64,000 nucleotides of DNA from Marinirhabdus sp963799365 (GTDB lineage: Bacteria; Bacteroidota; Bacteroidia; Flavobacteriales; Flavobacteriaceae). A model generated the notes under the pieces. It did not search any database. It had not been told where the DNA came from and saw only the letters and a program-made list of their open reading frames with translations. Shown here piece after piece: positions 34,611-43,415 of this stretch (positions are counted from its first letter, which is position 1; each line of letters begins with the position of its first letter). The stretch covers positions 1-64,000 of the forward strand of contig CAWCWV010000008.1 of the NCBI GenBank assembly GCA_963799365.1, read 5' to 3'. The position numbers and the translations under genes were made by a program.

Positions 34611-36083
34611 TTAATATGCCTTGGCAAAAAGTACTCTCCTACTAGAAGTTTTTCCAGTAACCATACAGGTTCCAGGCTCATCAATACCATCTATTGGAAT
34701 ACATCTAATAGTTGCTTTTGTTTCATTTTTTACACGTTCTTCTGTTTCAGAAGTACCATCCCAATGGGCAGAAATGAACCCACCCTTTTCTTTTAGTACT
34801 TTTTTAAAGGCTTCGTAGGTATCAACCTTGGTTGTATGTTCGGTTCTGTAATTCAATGCTTTTGTGTAAAGATTCTCTTGAATTTCTGTCATTAATCCTT
34901 CCACAACATCTACTACTTCCTCACGCCTTACAAATTGTTTTTGTAATGTATCCCTCCTTGCTAATTCGACAGTTCCTTTTTCTAAATCTTTCGGACCAAT
35001 TGCAATTCTTACAGGCACCCCCTGTAATTCGTACTGGGCAAATTTCCAACCTGGCTTTTGTGTATCACGATCGTCATATTTTACCCGAATTCCCTGTGCT
35101 CTTAATTGCTTTTGGATGTCTTTAGCAACCTCGCTAATAGCAGCTAATTGTTGGTCGTTTCTATAAATAGGCACAATTACAACTTGATCTGGAGCGAGTT
35201 TGGGAGGTAACACCAAACCGTTATCGTCACTATGCGTCATAATTAAAGCGCCCATTAATCGTGTAGATACGCCCCAAGAAGTTGCCCAAACATATTCTTG
35301 CCCTCCTTCTTTAGTAGCATATTTAACATCAAAAGCCTTGGCAAAATTTTGTCCTAAAAAATGCGAAGTTCCTGCTTGCAGCGCTTTACCATCCTGCATT
35401 AAAGCTTCAATACAGTAAGTTTCCAGTGCTCCTGCAAAACGCTCACTTTCAGTTTTAAGCCCTTTTATAACAGGCATAGCCATATAATTTTCAGCAAATT
35501 CTGCATAAATATGCATCATTTGTTCTGCTTCAGCAATTGCTTCATTTTGTGTTGCGTGGGCTGTGTGTCCTTCTTGCCATAAAAATTCGGCAGTTCTCAA
35601 AAACAATCTTGTCCTCATTTCCCAACGCACTACATTAGCCCATTGATTAATCAATAACGGAAGGTCACGATAACTTTGAATCCACTTTCTATAGGTATCC
35701 CAAATAATAGTTTCAGAAGTTGGCCGTACTATCAATTCTTCTTCTAATTTAGCTTCTGGATCTACCATAATACCTCCCTTTCCGTCGTTTTTAAGCCTAT
35801 AATGCGTTACTACGGCGCATTCTTTGGCAAAACCATCAACGTGGCTTGCTTCCTTACTAAAATATGATTTCGGAATGAAAAGCGGGAAATAGGCATTCTG
35901 ATGTCCAGTTTCTTTAAACATTCGGTCCAATTCTGCCTGCATTTTCTCCCAAATGGCAAAACCGTACGGTTTTATCACCATACAGCCTCTAACACCACTG
36001 TTTTCAGCCATATCGGCTTGAACAACCAGTTCATTGTACCATTTACTATAATCCTCTTCTCGAGTTGTTAAATTCTTTGCCAT
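34611..36083 (-). CDS. proS: Proline--tRNA ligase (archaeal/eukaryote-like type)
   Basis: Charges tRNA-Pro. The 490 residues are the short class II form without the bacterial insertion (editing) domain: MAKNLTTREEDYSKWYN start, catalytic core with LIVRPTSETIIW and WQEGHTAHATQ, an anticodon-binding domain (VVIVPIYRN) and the C-terminal zinc-like domain (about 415-490, CIPIDG and GTCMVTGK). Bacteroidota normally have this type. The Tyr at the very end (KAY) is also characteristic of the group. Confidence 0.97.
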   Translation of the reverse strand: MAKNLTTREEDYSKWYNELVVQADMAENSGVRGCMVIKPYGFAIWEKMQAELDRMFKETGHQNAYFPLFIPKSYFSKEASHVDGFAKECAVVTHYRLKNDGKGGIMVDPEAKLEEELIVRPTSETIIWDTYRKWIQSYRDLPLLINQWANVVRWEMRTRLFLRTAEFLWQEGHTAHATQNEAIAEAEQMMHIYAEFAENYMAMPVIKGLKTESERFAGALETYCIEALMQDGKALQAGTSHFLGQNFAKAFDVKYATKEGGQEYVWATSWGVSTRLMGALIMTHSDDNGLVLPPKLAPDQVVIVPIYRNDQQLAAISEVAKDIQKQLRAQGIRVKYDDRDTQKPGWKFAQYELQGVPVRIAIGPKDLEKGTVELARRDTLQKQFVRREEVVDVVEGLMTEIQENLYTKALNYRTEHTTKVDTYEAFKKVLKEKGGFISAHWDGTSETEERVKNETKATIRCIPIDGIDEPGTCMVTGKTSSRRVLFAKAY

Positions 36084-36184
36084 AGCCTGTAGTTTGGCAC
36101 AAATGTTGTGACTTTGTTAATTGATTAGTTTAATCGGGCAAAACTAGTTATTTTTACGTAGCCCAACAATAAAATACTTCACTT

Positions 36185-37255
36185 ATGAAAACTAAATATA
36201 TATCCTCCAAAAGTTATTTCTCCATATTTGTATTGGGTCTTCTCTCACTTACCCTAGTTTCGTGTGGATCTTCTCAATATGCAACTCAAGATGGAATCTA
36301 TAGCAATGGATCTGAAAACGAAGAAATTGCTACAAATACTAATAGTAACAGCAATAGCAATTACTACAAACAATATTTTAAAACCAAAGAAGCAGAATAT
36401 GAAAGTTTACCTGACGAAGATTTAATCTTTACAGATGTAGATGCGTATGTTTCTGAAGATTATATTGATGATGAAGGCTATATTATAACGAGAGAATCGA
36501 ACTATCAGGATGGATATGGCTCTTGGGGGTCTAACGCCTCTAATGTAACGGTAAATGTATACGAAACCGGCTTCAACAATTGGGGCTGGGGTGGTGGTGG
36601 CTTTGGCTGGGGTGGCGGCTGGGGCTGGGGTTGGAATAACCCGTATGCCTGGAATGGTGGTTTTGGCTGGGGCTGGAATAACCCATGGGTCTGGAACGCT
36701 GGTTGGGGCTGGGGCGGTGTCTGGGGCTGGAATAATCCCTATTATGGAGGTTTTTACGGTGGCGGATACTATAATAATCCTTATTGGGGTGGCGGATACT
36801 ATGGTTCTGGAGGGAATTTTAACAATGGAGTAGCTTACAACAGAGGTCGCAGAAACTCAAGTGACTATGGCAGAAGCGATAGCAGAGGAAGAAGTTCCTA
36901 TTCAAGATCAGAAAATTCTAGAAGAGGTTCTAATACTAATGCCAGAAGTTCGGTACGCCGTTATAATAGCAGAAACATTGATGCCACTCGATCTAACAGT
37001 AGTATTTATTCTAGAAATAATAATAGTTATAGAAGAAATTCAAATTCTAGAAATAATTCATATAATAGATCTTCATCGCCAGTTAGATCGCGCGCCAACA
37101 CTAGATCATCCAATTCTTCCTCACGTTCATCTGGTTCTTTCAGAAGTTCTGGAGGCTCAAGATCGTCAGGTTCTTTTAGAAGTTCTGGAGGTTCATCAAG
37201 ATCTTCTGGTAGCCGCGGAGGTGGCGGATCACGAAGAGGTGGCGGACAATTATAA
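36185..37255 (+). CDS. Lipoprotein with Gly/Trp-rich and Ser/Arg-rich low-complexity regions
   Basis: No domain is recognised. The 356-residue protein starts with a lipoprotein signal (lipobox LVSC, Cys27), followed by an acidic region to about residue 115. Then comes a Gly/Trp/Asn-rich stretch (about 125-215) built on repeats such as GWGWNNP, and a Ser/Arg/Asn-rich basic tail (about 216-356) with twin copies of RSSGSFRSSGGS. The DNA of the GW part is itself repeated (three copies close to GGCTGGGGCTGGAATAACCC). The charge change from acidic to Trp-rich to basic suggests a surface adhesive or matrix-like role, but this is a guess. It lies just before a FadL-like porin gene, 35 nt away. Confidence 0.85.
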   Translation: MKTKYISSKSYFSIFVLGLLSLTLVSCGSSQYATQDGIYSNGSENEEIATNTNSNSNSNYYKQYFKTKEAEYESLPDEDLIFTDVDAYVSEDYIDDEGYIITRESNYQDGYGSWGSNASNVTVNVYETGFNNWGWGGGGFGWGGGWGWGWNNPYAWNGGFGWGWNNPWVWNAGWGWGGVWGWNNPYYGGFYGGGYYNNPYWGGGYYGSGGNFNNGVAYNRGRRNSSDYGRSDSRGRSSYSRSENSRRGSNTNARSSVRRYNSRNIDATRSNSSIYSRNNNSYRRNSNSRNNSYNRSSSPVRSRANTRSSNSSSRSSGSFRSSGGSRSSGSFRSSGGSSRSSGSRGGGGSRRGGGQL

Positions 37256-37290
37256 CATTCAACAGTAATTTCACGTAATATTATCTTAAT

Positions 37291-38805
37291 ATGAAAAGAA
37301 TTTCAATCTTTATCATAGCTATTGTAACTATGGCATTTGGGAACGCTCAAAACATTACTGACGGACTAAGATATGCAACAGAAAACACCAACGGAACAGC
37401 TAGATTTAATGCATTAAGCGGTGCATTTGGCGCACTTGGAGGTGACTTATCGGCCATCGCAATTAATCCTGCTGGTAGTGCCGTTTTTTTGAACAATAAC
37501 GCATCTATTTCTTTTTCTTCAAACAACGTTGCTAATGAAGCCAGTTATTTTAATACAATAACCAAAAGTGAAGACTACGACATAAGCCTTAATCAAGCAG
37601 GAATAGTTTTTGTTTTTAATATAGGACAAGAAGAATCACCATGGCGAAAAATTACGTTGGGCTTGAATTATAACAATACTCAAAATTTTGATAACGACTT
37701 ATTTTTTCAAGGCAGAGGAAATACATCAGTTGCTAATTTTTTTACGGAACAAGCTCAAGGTATTTCTATAGATCTACTTCAATTACAAAACGGTGAATCT
37801 ATTTCAAGCCTGTATAATTTTCTAGGTGAAACTCAAGGCGTAAGAGCACAAAATGCATTTTTGGGTTACCAAGCTTTTATTTTCGACCCAGTTTCAGAAA
37901 ATCCTTCAAATACCCAATATGTTAGCAATGTTGCAAATGGTACTTTTAATCAAGAATATAACGTTTTAACACGTGGCTATACCGGTAAGTATACATTTAA
38001 CATTGCCACGCAATATGGAGATGATTTTTTCTTCGGAATAAATTTAAACTCACACGCTATAGATTATCAAAGATGCACTTTTTTATATGAAACTAATAAT
38101 AATATAGGAAGTTCTGTGAATGAAATTGGGTTTGAGAACAACCTTTCAGTATTGGGAGCCGGATTTTCTGCACAGTTGGGAGCGATTGCTAAATTGGAAA
38201 ATTTCAGAATTGGTCTTTCCTATGACACACCTACCTGGTATGAAATTTCAGAAGAAACATCACAGTATGTCGAAACACAAAGAACGCAAGACAACCAAAC
38301 GATTATAGAAATTGTAGATCCAAACGTATTAAATGTATTTGAGAATTACAATTTACAAACCCCAGGAAAAATCACAGCGAGCACCGCTTATATCTTTGGA
38401 GAAAAAGGGTTGATTAGCTTGGATTATTCCTATAAAGATTTTTCTAATATTGAATTTAGCCCAAAAAGCGATGCCTTTTTCGCGCTACAAAACACGGCAA
38501 TAAGCAACCAACTAACTGGGGCTTCAACGATACGTTTAGGAGGAGAATACAGAATTAACCAATTAAGTATAAGAGGCGGATTTAGACATGAGCAAAGTCC
38601 ATATGAAAATAGTGATATAGTAGGAGATCTCAATGGGTTTTCGCTAGGATTAGGGTACAATTTTGGCGGTTATAATTTCGATCTATCCTACGCAAGAGCA
38701 GAGCAAGACCGTAACGAACAACTATACACTGTTGGATTAACAGACGCAGCCAATGTGAACTTTGTTACAAACAATATAGTTTTTACTTTTGGTATTAACC
38801 TATAG
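37291..38805 (+). CDS. OmpP1/FadL-family outer-membrane transport protein
   Basis: A 504-residue outer-membrane beta-barrel with a signal peptide (cut after GNAQ). The N-terminal hatch segment has the family pattern ARFNALSGAFGALGGDLSAI followed by NPAGSAVF, and the end is a beta-strand finishing in FTFGINL. FadL-type channels let long-chain fatty acids or aromatic hydrocarbons through the outer membrane. Probably co-transcribed with the preceding lipoprotein gene. Confidence 0.93.
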   Translation: MKRISIFIIAIVTMAFGNAQNITDGLRYATENTNGTARFNALSGAFGALGGDLSAIAINPAGSAVFLNNNASISFSSNNVANEASYFNTITKSEDYDISLNQAGIVFVFNIGQEESPWRKITLGLNYNNTQNFDNDLFFQGRGNTSVANFFTEQAQGISIDLLQLQNGESISSLYNFLGETQGVRAQNAFLGYQAFIFDPVSENPSNTQYVSNVANGTFNQEYNVLTRGYTGKYTFNIATQYGDDFFFGINLNSHAIDYQRCTFLYETNNNIGSSVNEIGFENNLSVLGAGFSAQLGAIAKLENFRIGLSYDTPTWYEISEETSQYVETQRTQDNQTIIEIVDPNVLNVFENYNLQTPGKITASTAYIFGEKGLISLDYSYKDFSNIEFSPKSDAFFALQNTAISNQLTGASTIRLGGEYRINQLSIRGGFRHEQSPYENSDIVGDLNGFSLGLGYNFGGYNFDLSYARAEQDRNEQLYTVGLTDAANVNFVTNNIVFTFGINL

Positions 38806-38858
38806 GTTACAATTAAGCTATTTACCCACATTTAATGAATAATAAACTTGTAGAAGAT

Positions 38859-38887
38859 CCTTTCCTATGGAGAAAGGCTCTTTCTGT
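38859..38887 (+). terminator. Possible terminator after the FadL-like gene
   Basis: CCTTTC and GAAAGG pair around CTATGGA, followed by CTCTTTCTGTTTG. The stem is short and the T-run interrupted, so the call is weak. The rest of the 296-nt gap to folE shows nothing apart from the folE -7 element. Confidence 0.35.
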
Positions 38888-39058
38888 TTGTAGCCTCTTT
38901 ACGTTTCGTTTCAGCGTAAAAATCCACTAATTTTTTTTACGAATGTAAAATTATACAATTCTTAAAACAAGAGAATTTTAAGTGACATGGTGGTGGAATG
39001 CTATGAACGTATGATTAAATACTACCCTTCAAATTTTCATCTCATACACTGAAATACG

Positions 39059-39066
39059 TATCTTTG
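39059..39066 (+). promoter_or_regulatory. -7 element for folE
   Basis: TATCTTTG, a perfect TAnnTTTG match 35 nt before the folE ATG. No TTG at -33 distance is seen. Confidence 0.5.
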
Positions 39067-39101
39067 TCCATTGTATTAAAAAATACATAATAACAGCACA
39101 T

Positions 39102-39788
39102 ATGGATTTGGAAAAACAGCTTTCAAACATAGAAAATTTAGGCGATGAGCATATAGGCACCTCTGCTGAGACTCCGTTAAGAAAGGACGCGTTTGATTTA
39201 AGCGATATTGAAAAAATTGCAAGTATTAAGAAAGACGTAGAGAACATCATGCAAACCTTGGGACTAGACCTAAAAGATGATAGTCTTAAAGGAACTCCAA
39301 ACCGGGTTGCAAAAATGTTCGTACAAGAAATATTTGGTGGTTTGCACCCAGAAAGAAAACCTAAAGCCTCTACTTTCGATAATAAATACAAATACGGGGA
39401 GATGCTTGTTGAAAAAAATATTACCCTTTACTCTACTTGTGAACATCATTTGTTACCCATAGTTGGAAAGGCTCACATTGCGTATATTTCTAATGGTACC
39501 GTAGTTGGACTTTCAAAAATGAACCGCATTGTAGATTATTATGCCAAACGACCACAAGTTCAAGAACGACTTACCATTCAGATTGTAAAAGAATTACAAG
39601 CAGTTCTTAAAACTGAAGATGTTGCCTGCGTTATAGACGCAAAACATTTATGTGTTAACTCCAGAGGAATTCGAGATATTGATAGTAGTACTGTAACCAG
39701 CGAATATGGCGGTATGTTTAAAAATGCTGAAACACGAAGAGATTTTTTAGATTATATTCAGCTGAATACGGATTTTGCAGGTGTCTGA
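39102..39788 (+). CDS. folE: GTP cyclohydrolase I
   Basis: Converts GTP to dihydroneopterin triphosphate, the first step to folate (and in other bacteria to queuosine precursors). The 228 residues show the zinc and catalytic residues in YSTCEHHLLPIVGKAH and ACVIDAKHLCVNSRGI, plus the GTP-binding KMNRIVDYYAKRPQVQERLT. The N-terminal 40 residues are an acidic extension common in Bacteroidota. The gene lies before cysS on the same strand, about 96 nt apart. Confidence 0.97.
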   Translation: MDLEKQLSNIENLGDEHIGTSAETPLRKDAFDLSDIEKIASIKKDVENIMQTLGLDLKDDSLKGTPNRVAKMFVQEIFGGLHPERKPKASTFDNKYKYGEMLVEKNITLYSTCEHHLLPIVGKAHIAYISNGTVVGLSKMNRIVDYYAKRPQVQERLTIQIVKELQAVLKTEDVACVIDAKHLCVNSRGIRDIDSSTVTSEYGGMFKNAETRRDFLDYIQLNTDFAGV

Positions 39789-39884
39789 TCGAAATCTTGC
39801 TTCGACTTCGCTACGCAACCTAAGATCTAGCATTAAATATCCTATAAATATTTACGAAAAACTGAAAGTCATTTAAATCAAACA

Positions 39885-41369
39885 ATGAGCCTGTATAAAG
39901 ACCAAGAAATAAAAATTTACAATTCTCTTACCAAGGAAAAAGAGACTTTTACCACAATCAATGAAGGTGCTGTAGGAATGTACGTGTGTGGTCCAACAGT
40001 GTATAGTAATGTACATATGGGAAATTGCCGTACGTTTTTATCCTTCGATTTGATTTTTAGATATTTAAAACATCTTGGTTTTAAAGTACGCTATGTTCGT
40101 AATATTACCGATGCTGGTCATCTCGAGAACGATGGTGAAAGTGGTGACGATCCTATCCTTAAAAAGGCACGTATAGAGCAATTGGAGCCTATGGAAATAG
40201 TACAAAAATACACAGTAGATTTTCACGAAACGATGGCAAAATTCAATGCACTGCCTCCAAGTATAGAACCTACTGCAACGGGACACATTTACGAGCAAAT
40301 TGCTATAGTTGAAAATTTAATTGCTGAAGGCTATGCCTACGAGAAAAACGGATCGGTATATTTTGATGTCGTAAAATTTAATGAAGACCATACCTACGGA
40401 AAATTAAGTGGCCGAAAGTTGGAAGACATGATTACAAACACCCGCGAATTAGCTGCCCAGAGCGAAAAAAAGAATCCGCAGGATTTTGCACTCTGGAAAA
40501 AAGCCGAACCACAGCATATTATGCGTTGGCCTTCCCCATGGAGTGAAGGTTTCCCAGGATGGCACCTTGAGTGTACTGCTATGAGCACCAAGTATCTGGG
40601 TGAAACATTCGATATTCACGGTGGTGGAATGGATCTTAAATTCCCGCATCACGAATGTGAAATTGCACAAGCAGAAGCCAGCAATAAAAAAAGCCCTGTA
40701 AACTATTGGATGCATACCAATATGTTAACACTTAACGGTAGAAAGATGTCTAAATCTACAGGCAATAATATCTTACCAGGTGAATTATTTTCGGGTGAAA
40801 ACAATGCGCTAGGGAGAACGTTTTCTCCTTCTGTAGCGAAGTTTTTTATGTTTCAGGCACACTATGGGAGTATGCTGGATTTTTCCAATGAAGCTTTAGA
40901 AGCTTCTGAAAAAGGCTTTAATCGATTACTAGATGCCTATCATTGTTTAGGTGCAATTTCAGTTTCAGAAGAAAGTAGTATTTCAATTAGTGAATGGAAA
41001 CAATCCTGCTATGATGCTATGAACGACGATTTTAACAGCCCTATTTTAATTGCCCAGCTTTTTGAAGCTGCCAAATTCATTAACGGATTAAAAGATGGCA
41101 ATACAACTATCACAAAAGAAGATTTACAAATTCTTTCAGCTACTATGAAGGCATTTCTTTTTGACGTACTTGGATTAGAAGATGCAACACTTCAAGGCGA
41201 TGCCTCTGCTGAAAAACTCGAAGGCGCTATAGGTTTGCTTGTAGAGCTTCGCAACCAAGCCCGAGCTAATAAAGACTTTGCGACAAGTGATAAAATTAGA
41301 GACGAGCTACAAGAAGTAGGAATTCAATTGAAGGATGGCAAGGAAGGGACGACGTATTCATTCGCTTAG
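39885..41369 (+). CDS. cysS: Cysteine--tRNA ligase
   Basis: Class I synthetase of 494 residues that charges tRNA-Cys. The zinc-binding CGPTVY, HIGH-equivalent HMGN (in VYSNVHMGNCRTF), the second zinc motif in GWHLECTAM and HGGGMDLKFPHHECE, and the KMSKS signature (GRKMSKSTGN) are all visible. The C-terminal anticodon domain is complete. It leads a cluster with yidD, lgt and a DUF192 lipoprotein gene. Confidence 0.98.
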   Translation: MSLYKDQEIKIYNSLTKEKETFTTINEGAVGMYVCGPTVYSNVHMGNCRTFLSFDLIFRYLKHLGFKVRYVRNITDAGHLENDGESGDDPILKKARIEQLEPMEIVQKYTVDFHETMAKFNALPPSIEPTATGHIYEQIAIVENLIAEGYAYEKNGSVYFDVVKFNEDHTYGKLSGRKLEDMITNTRELAAQSEKKNPQDFALWKKAEPQHIMRWPSPWSEGFPGWHLECTAMSTKYLGETFDIHGGGMDLKFPHHECEIAQAEASNKKSPVNYWMHTNMLTLNGRKMSKSTGNNILPGELFSGENNALGRTFSPSVAKFFMFQAHYGSMLDFSNEALEASEKGFNRLLDAYHCLGAISVSEESSISISEWKQSCYDAMNDDFNSPILIAQLFEAAKFINGLKDGNTTITKEDLQILSATMKAFLFDVLGLEDATLQGDASAEKLEGAIGLLVELRNQARANKDFATSDKIRDELQEVGIQLKDGKEGTTYSFA

Positions 41370-41416
41370 TATGTGCACCCTGACCCCTAAGGCAGAATAT
41401 AAGCGAGGAACTATTA

Positions 41417-41656
41417 ATGAAAAAAATAATCACATATCCATTTATTTTTTTAATTCGTGTATACCAGCGGGCTATCTCACCTATTTTCCCATCTAGCTGT
41501 CGATACCAACCTACTTGCTCCCATTATGGGGTGGAAGCATTACAAAAACATGGTATTCTTAAAGGCGGTTGGCTCACGCTAAAACGTATTGGGAGTTGTA
41601 ACCCATGGGGAGGTTCGGGATATGATCCTGTACCGCCTATCTCTAAAGAAAAATAA
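41417..41656 (+). CDS. yidD: Membrane protein insertion efficiency factor YidD
   Basis: A 79-residue protein with the YidD signature: YQRAISPIFPSSCRYQPTCS, then GGWLTLKRIGSCNPWGGSGYDPVP. It binds the inner membrane through an amphipathic helix and assists YidC-dependent insertion. It lies 47 nt after cysS and 60 nt before lgt. Confidence 0.95.
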   Translation: MKKIITYPFIFLIRVYQRAISPIFPSSCRYQPTCSHYGVEALQKHGILKGGWLTLKRIGSCNPWGGSGYDPVPPISKEK

Positions 41657-41716
41657 AAGCGCGTCACTTTTTACCCTAGTCAATTTCGCTATCTTTACAC
41701 TTCATAAATTTGAACT

Positions 41717-42658
41717 ATGCTACACTTTTTAAGTACCTGGAACCCAAGTGAAGGGTTAGACTTAGGTTTTTTCATGATTCGATATTACAGTCTTACCTAT
41801 GTTATTGCATTTGTTGTGGGATGGTTTATAATGAAACGTTTTTATATTAAAGACAATATTTCTTTAGAAAAACTGGATAGTATTTTTATCTATATGGTTT
41901 TGGCTATTCTAATTGGCGCAAGACTAGGGCACGTTGTTTTTTATGAAACTGAATTACTCTGGAACGATCCACTCTCTGTTATACTCCCCTTTAAAACAGT
42001 ACCGGAGTTTGAATTTACAGGGTTTAGAGGCCTTGCAAGCCACGGTGCCGCAATTGCCATTGTGATAGCACTTATTATGTATAACCGTAAGATACTTAAA
42101 AAACCAACCTTGTGGATTTTTGATAGAGTGGTGATTACTGTTGCTATTGGCGGAGCTTTTGTGCGCATGGGTAATTTTATGAATTCTGAAATAGTTGGAA
42201 AACCTTCTGGTAACCATCCCTTAGGAATTAAGATGCTTCGACACGATATCTATCCTTCGGAAGCTGTAAAAGCAACAGGTATAAAAGATGTAAACAAGGC
42301 GTATGATGCCATTGCAAACAATCCTCAATTTGCTGAAATTTTAGCTACAGTACCAGACCGTCATCCCACACAACTATATGAAGCACTAGGATACGTTATT
42401 ACATTTTTAGTTTGCTGGTTTATTTACTGGAAAACTCCTTACAAAAAATATTGTGGTTACATTTTTGGATGGTTTTTAATCCTCTTATTTATGACTCGTT
42501 TTGTAGTGGAATTCTACAAAATCGCCCAAGTAGATGCACGCGATGTTTGGATGTTGAATACGGGTCAAGTGCTTAGTATTCCTTTTATAATCGCAGGATT
42601 TTATATTTTATGGCAATCTAAGAAAACAGTTTATACTGAAGAGTCCACTGCTGCATAA
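41717..42658 (+). CDS. lgt: Prolipoprotein diacylglyceryl transferase
   Basis: Adds diacylglycerol to the lipobox Cys, the first step of lipoprotein maturation, and so acts on the many lipoproteins in this window. The 313-residue inner-membrane protein has about seven helices, the GARLGHVVFY segment, a variant of the HGGLIG motif (FRGLASHGAAIAIV), and the Lgt signature RMGNFMNSEIVGKPS. A TATCTTTA element (41690-41697) lies 20 nt before its ATG. Confidence 0.96.
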   Translation: MLHFLSTWNPSEGLDLGFFMIRYYSLTYVIAFVVGWFIMKRFYIKDNISLEKLDSIFIYMVLAILIGARLGHVVFYETELLWNDPLSVILPFKTVPEFEFTGFRGLASHGAAIAIVIALIMYNRKILKKPTLWIFDRVVITVAIGGAFVRMGNFMNSEIVGKPSGNHPLGIKMLRHDIYPSEAVKATGIKDVNKAYDAIANNPQFAEILATVPDRHPTQLYEALGYVITFLVCWFIYWKTPYKKYCGYIFGWFLILLFMTRFVVEFYKIAQVDARDVWMLNTGQVLSIPFIIAGFYILWQSKKTVYTEESTAA

Positions 42659-42670
42659 AAGATTTTTAAA

Positions 42671-43165
42671 ATGAAAAAGCTACTCTATTTACTTACATGT
42701 ATTTCATTACTGCTTTCCACTGTAGGTTGTAAAGAGACCCCAAAGGATGATCCAAAAGTATTAACCAAAGATATTCCCTTTACCAAAGAAGCCAACGGTG
42801 TTTTAATGAAAGCCGAAACAGATAGCATTATCGCCACCTTAGACCTAGAAATTGCAGAAGGTGACTACGAAACCCAAACCGGTTTAATGTATCGAAAAAA
42901 CATGCTTCCCAATCGAGGAATGCTCTTTATTTTTCCAAACGAGCAACGTCGTAGTTTTTATATGAAAAACACAGAGTTTGCACTGGATATTATTTACCTC
43001 AACTCCAAAAACGAAGTGGTAAGCATACAAAAGAATGCACAACCGCTAGACCAAACTTCTTTGCCATCTGATGCACCTGCAACTTATGTGCTTGAAGTAA
43101 ATGCTGGATTGAGCGACCAATGGGGATTGGAGGCTGGTGATGCTTTGGTTTGGACAAAGATGTAG
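42671..43165 (+). CDS. DUF192-domain lipoprotein
   Basis: A 164-residue protein with a lipoprotein signal (lipobox STVGC) and a DUF192 domain (about 45-160): LEIAEGDYETQTGLMYRKNM, GMLFIFPNEQRRSFYMKNT, LDIIYLN. DUF192 is a small beta-barrel of unknown role, often exported. It follows lgt by 12 nt, so co-transcription is likely. Confidence 0.9.
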   Translation: MKKLLYLLTCISLLLSTVGCKETPKDDPKVLTKDIPFTKEANGVLMKAETDSIIATLDLEIAEGDYETQTGLMYRKNMLPNRGMLFIFPNEQRRSFYMKNTEFALDIIYLNSKNEVVSIQKNAQPLDQTSLPSDAPATYVLEVNAGLSDQWGLEAGDALVWTKM

Positions 43166-43358
43166 TTGTCCGTAGGACGATTTAATTTATTTCACCTCGA
43201 TCTCAGGGCGTTCACATAACTAATGCTCTTAAAGTTTATTACTTCTATTTTATCACAATAGTTCATTCAATATAGACAGTCATATTTTTTCATCTCAATA
43301 CCATTAATAACCCCACCCACTCCTGTGTGATTTCTCCTATCGTCGAAATAAGAAAATA

Positions 43359-43390
43359 AAAAGCCCGCTATTGTTTAAGAGCGGGCTTTT
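43359..43390. terminator. Bidirectional terminator between DUF192 and secDF genes
   Basis: AAAAGCCCGCT and AGCGGGCTTTT form an 11-bp perfect stem around a 10-nt loop, with A/T-runs on both sides. It serves secDF (minus) and probably the cysS-DUF192 cluster (plus). The remaining 190 nt of this gap show nothing else. Confidence 0.9.
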
Positions 43391-43415
43391 CAATGTATAA
43401 AGGTTCAGTTAAAAA

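Noticed and set aside
36555..37268. Two other-frame open frames within the Gly/Trp-Ser/Arg lipoprotein gene
   Set aside because: Long alternative frames arise from the low-complexity repeats; no start context or homology is apparent.
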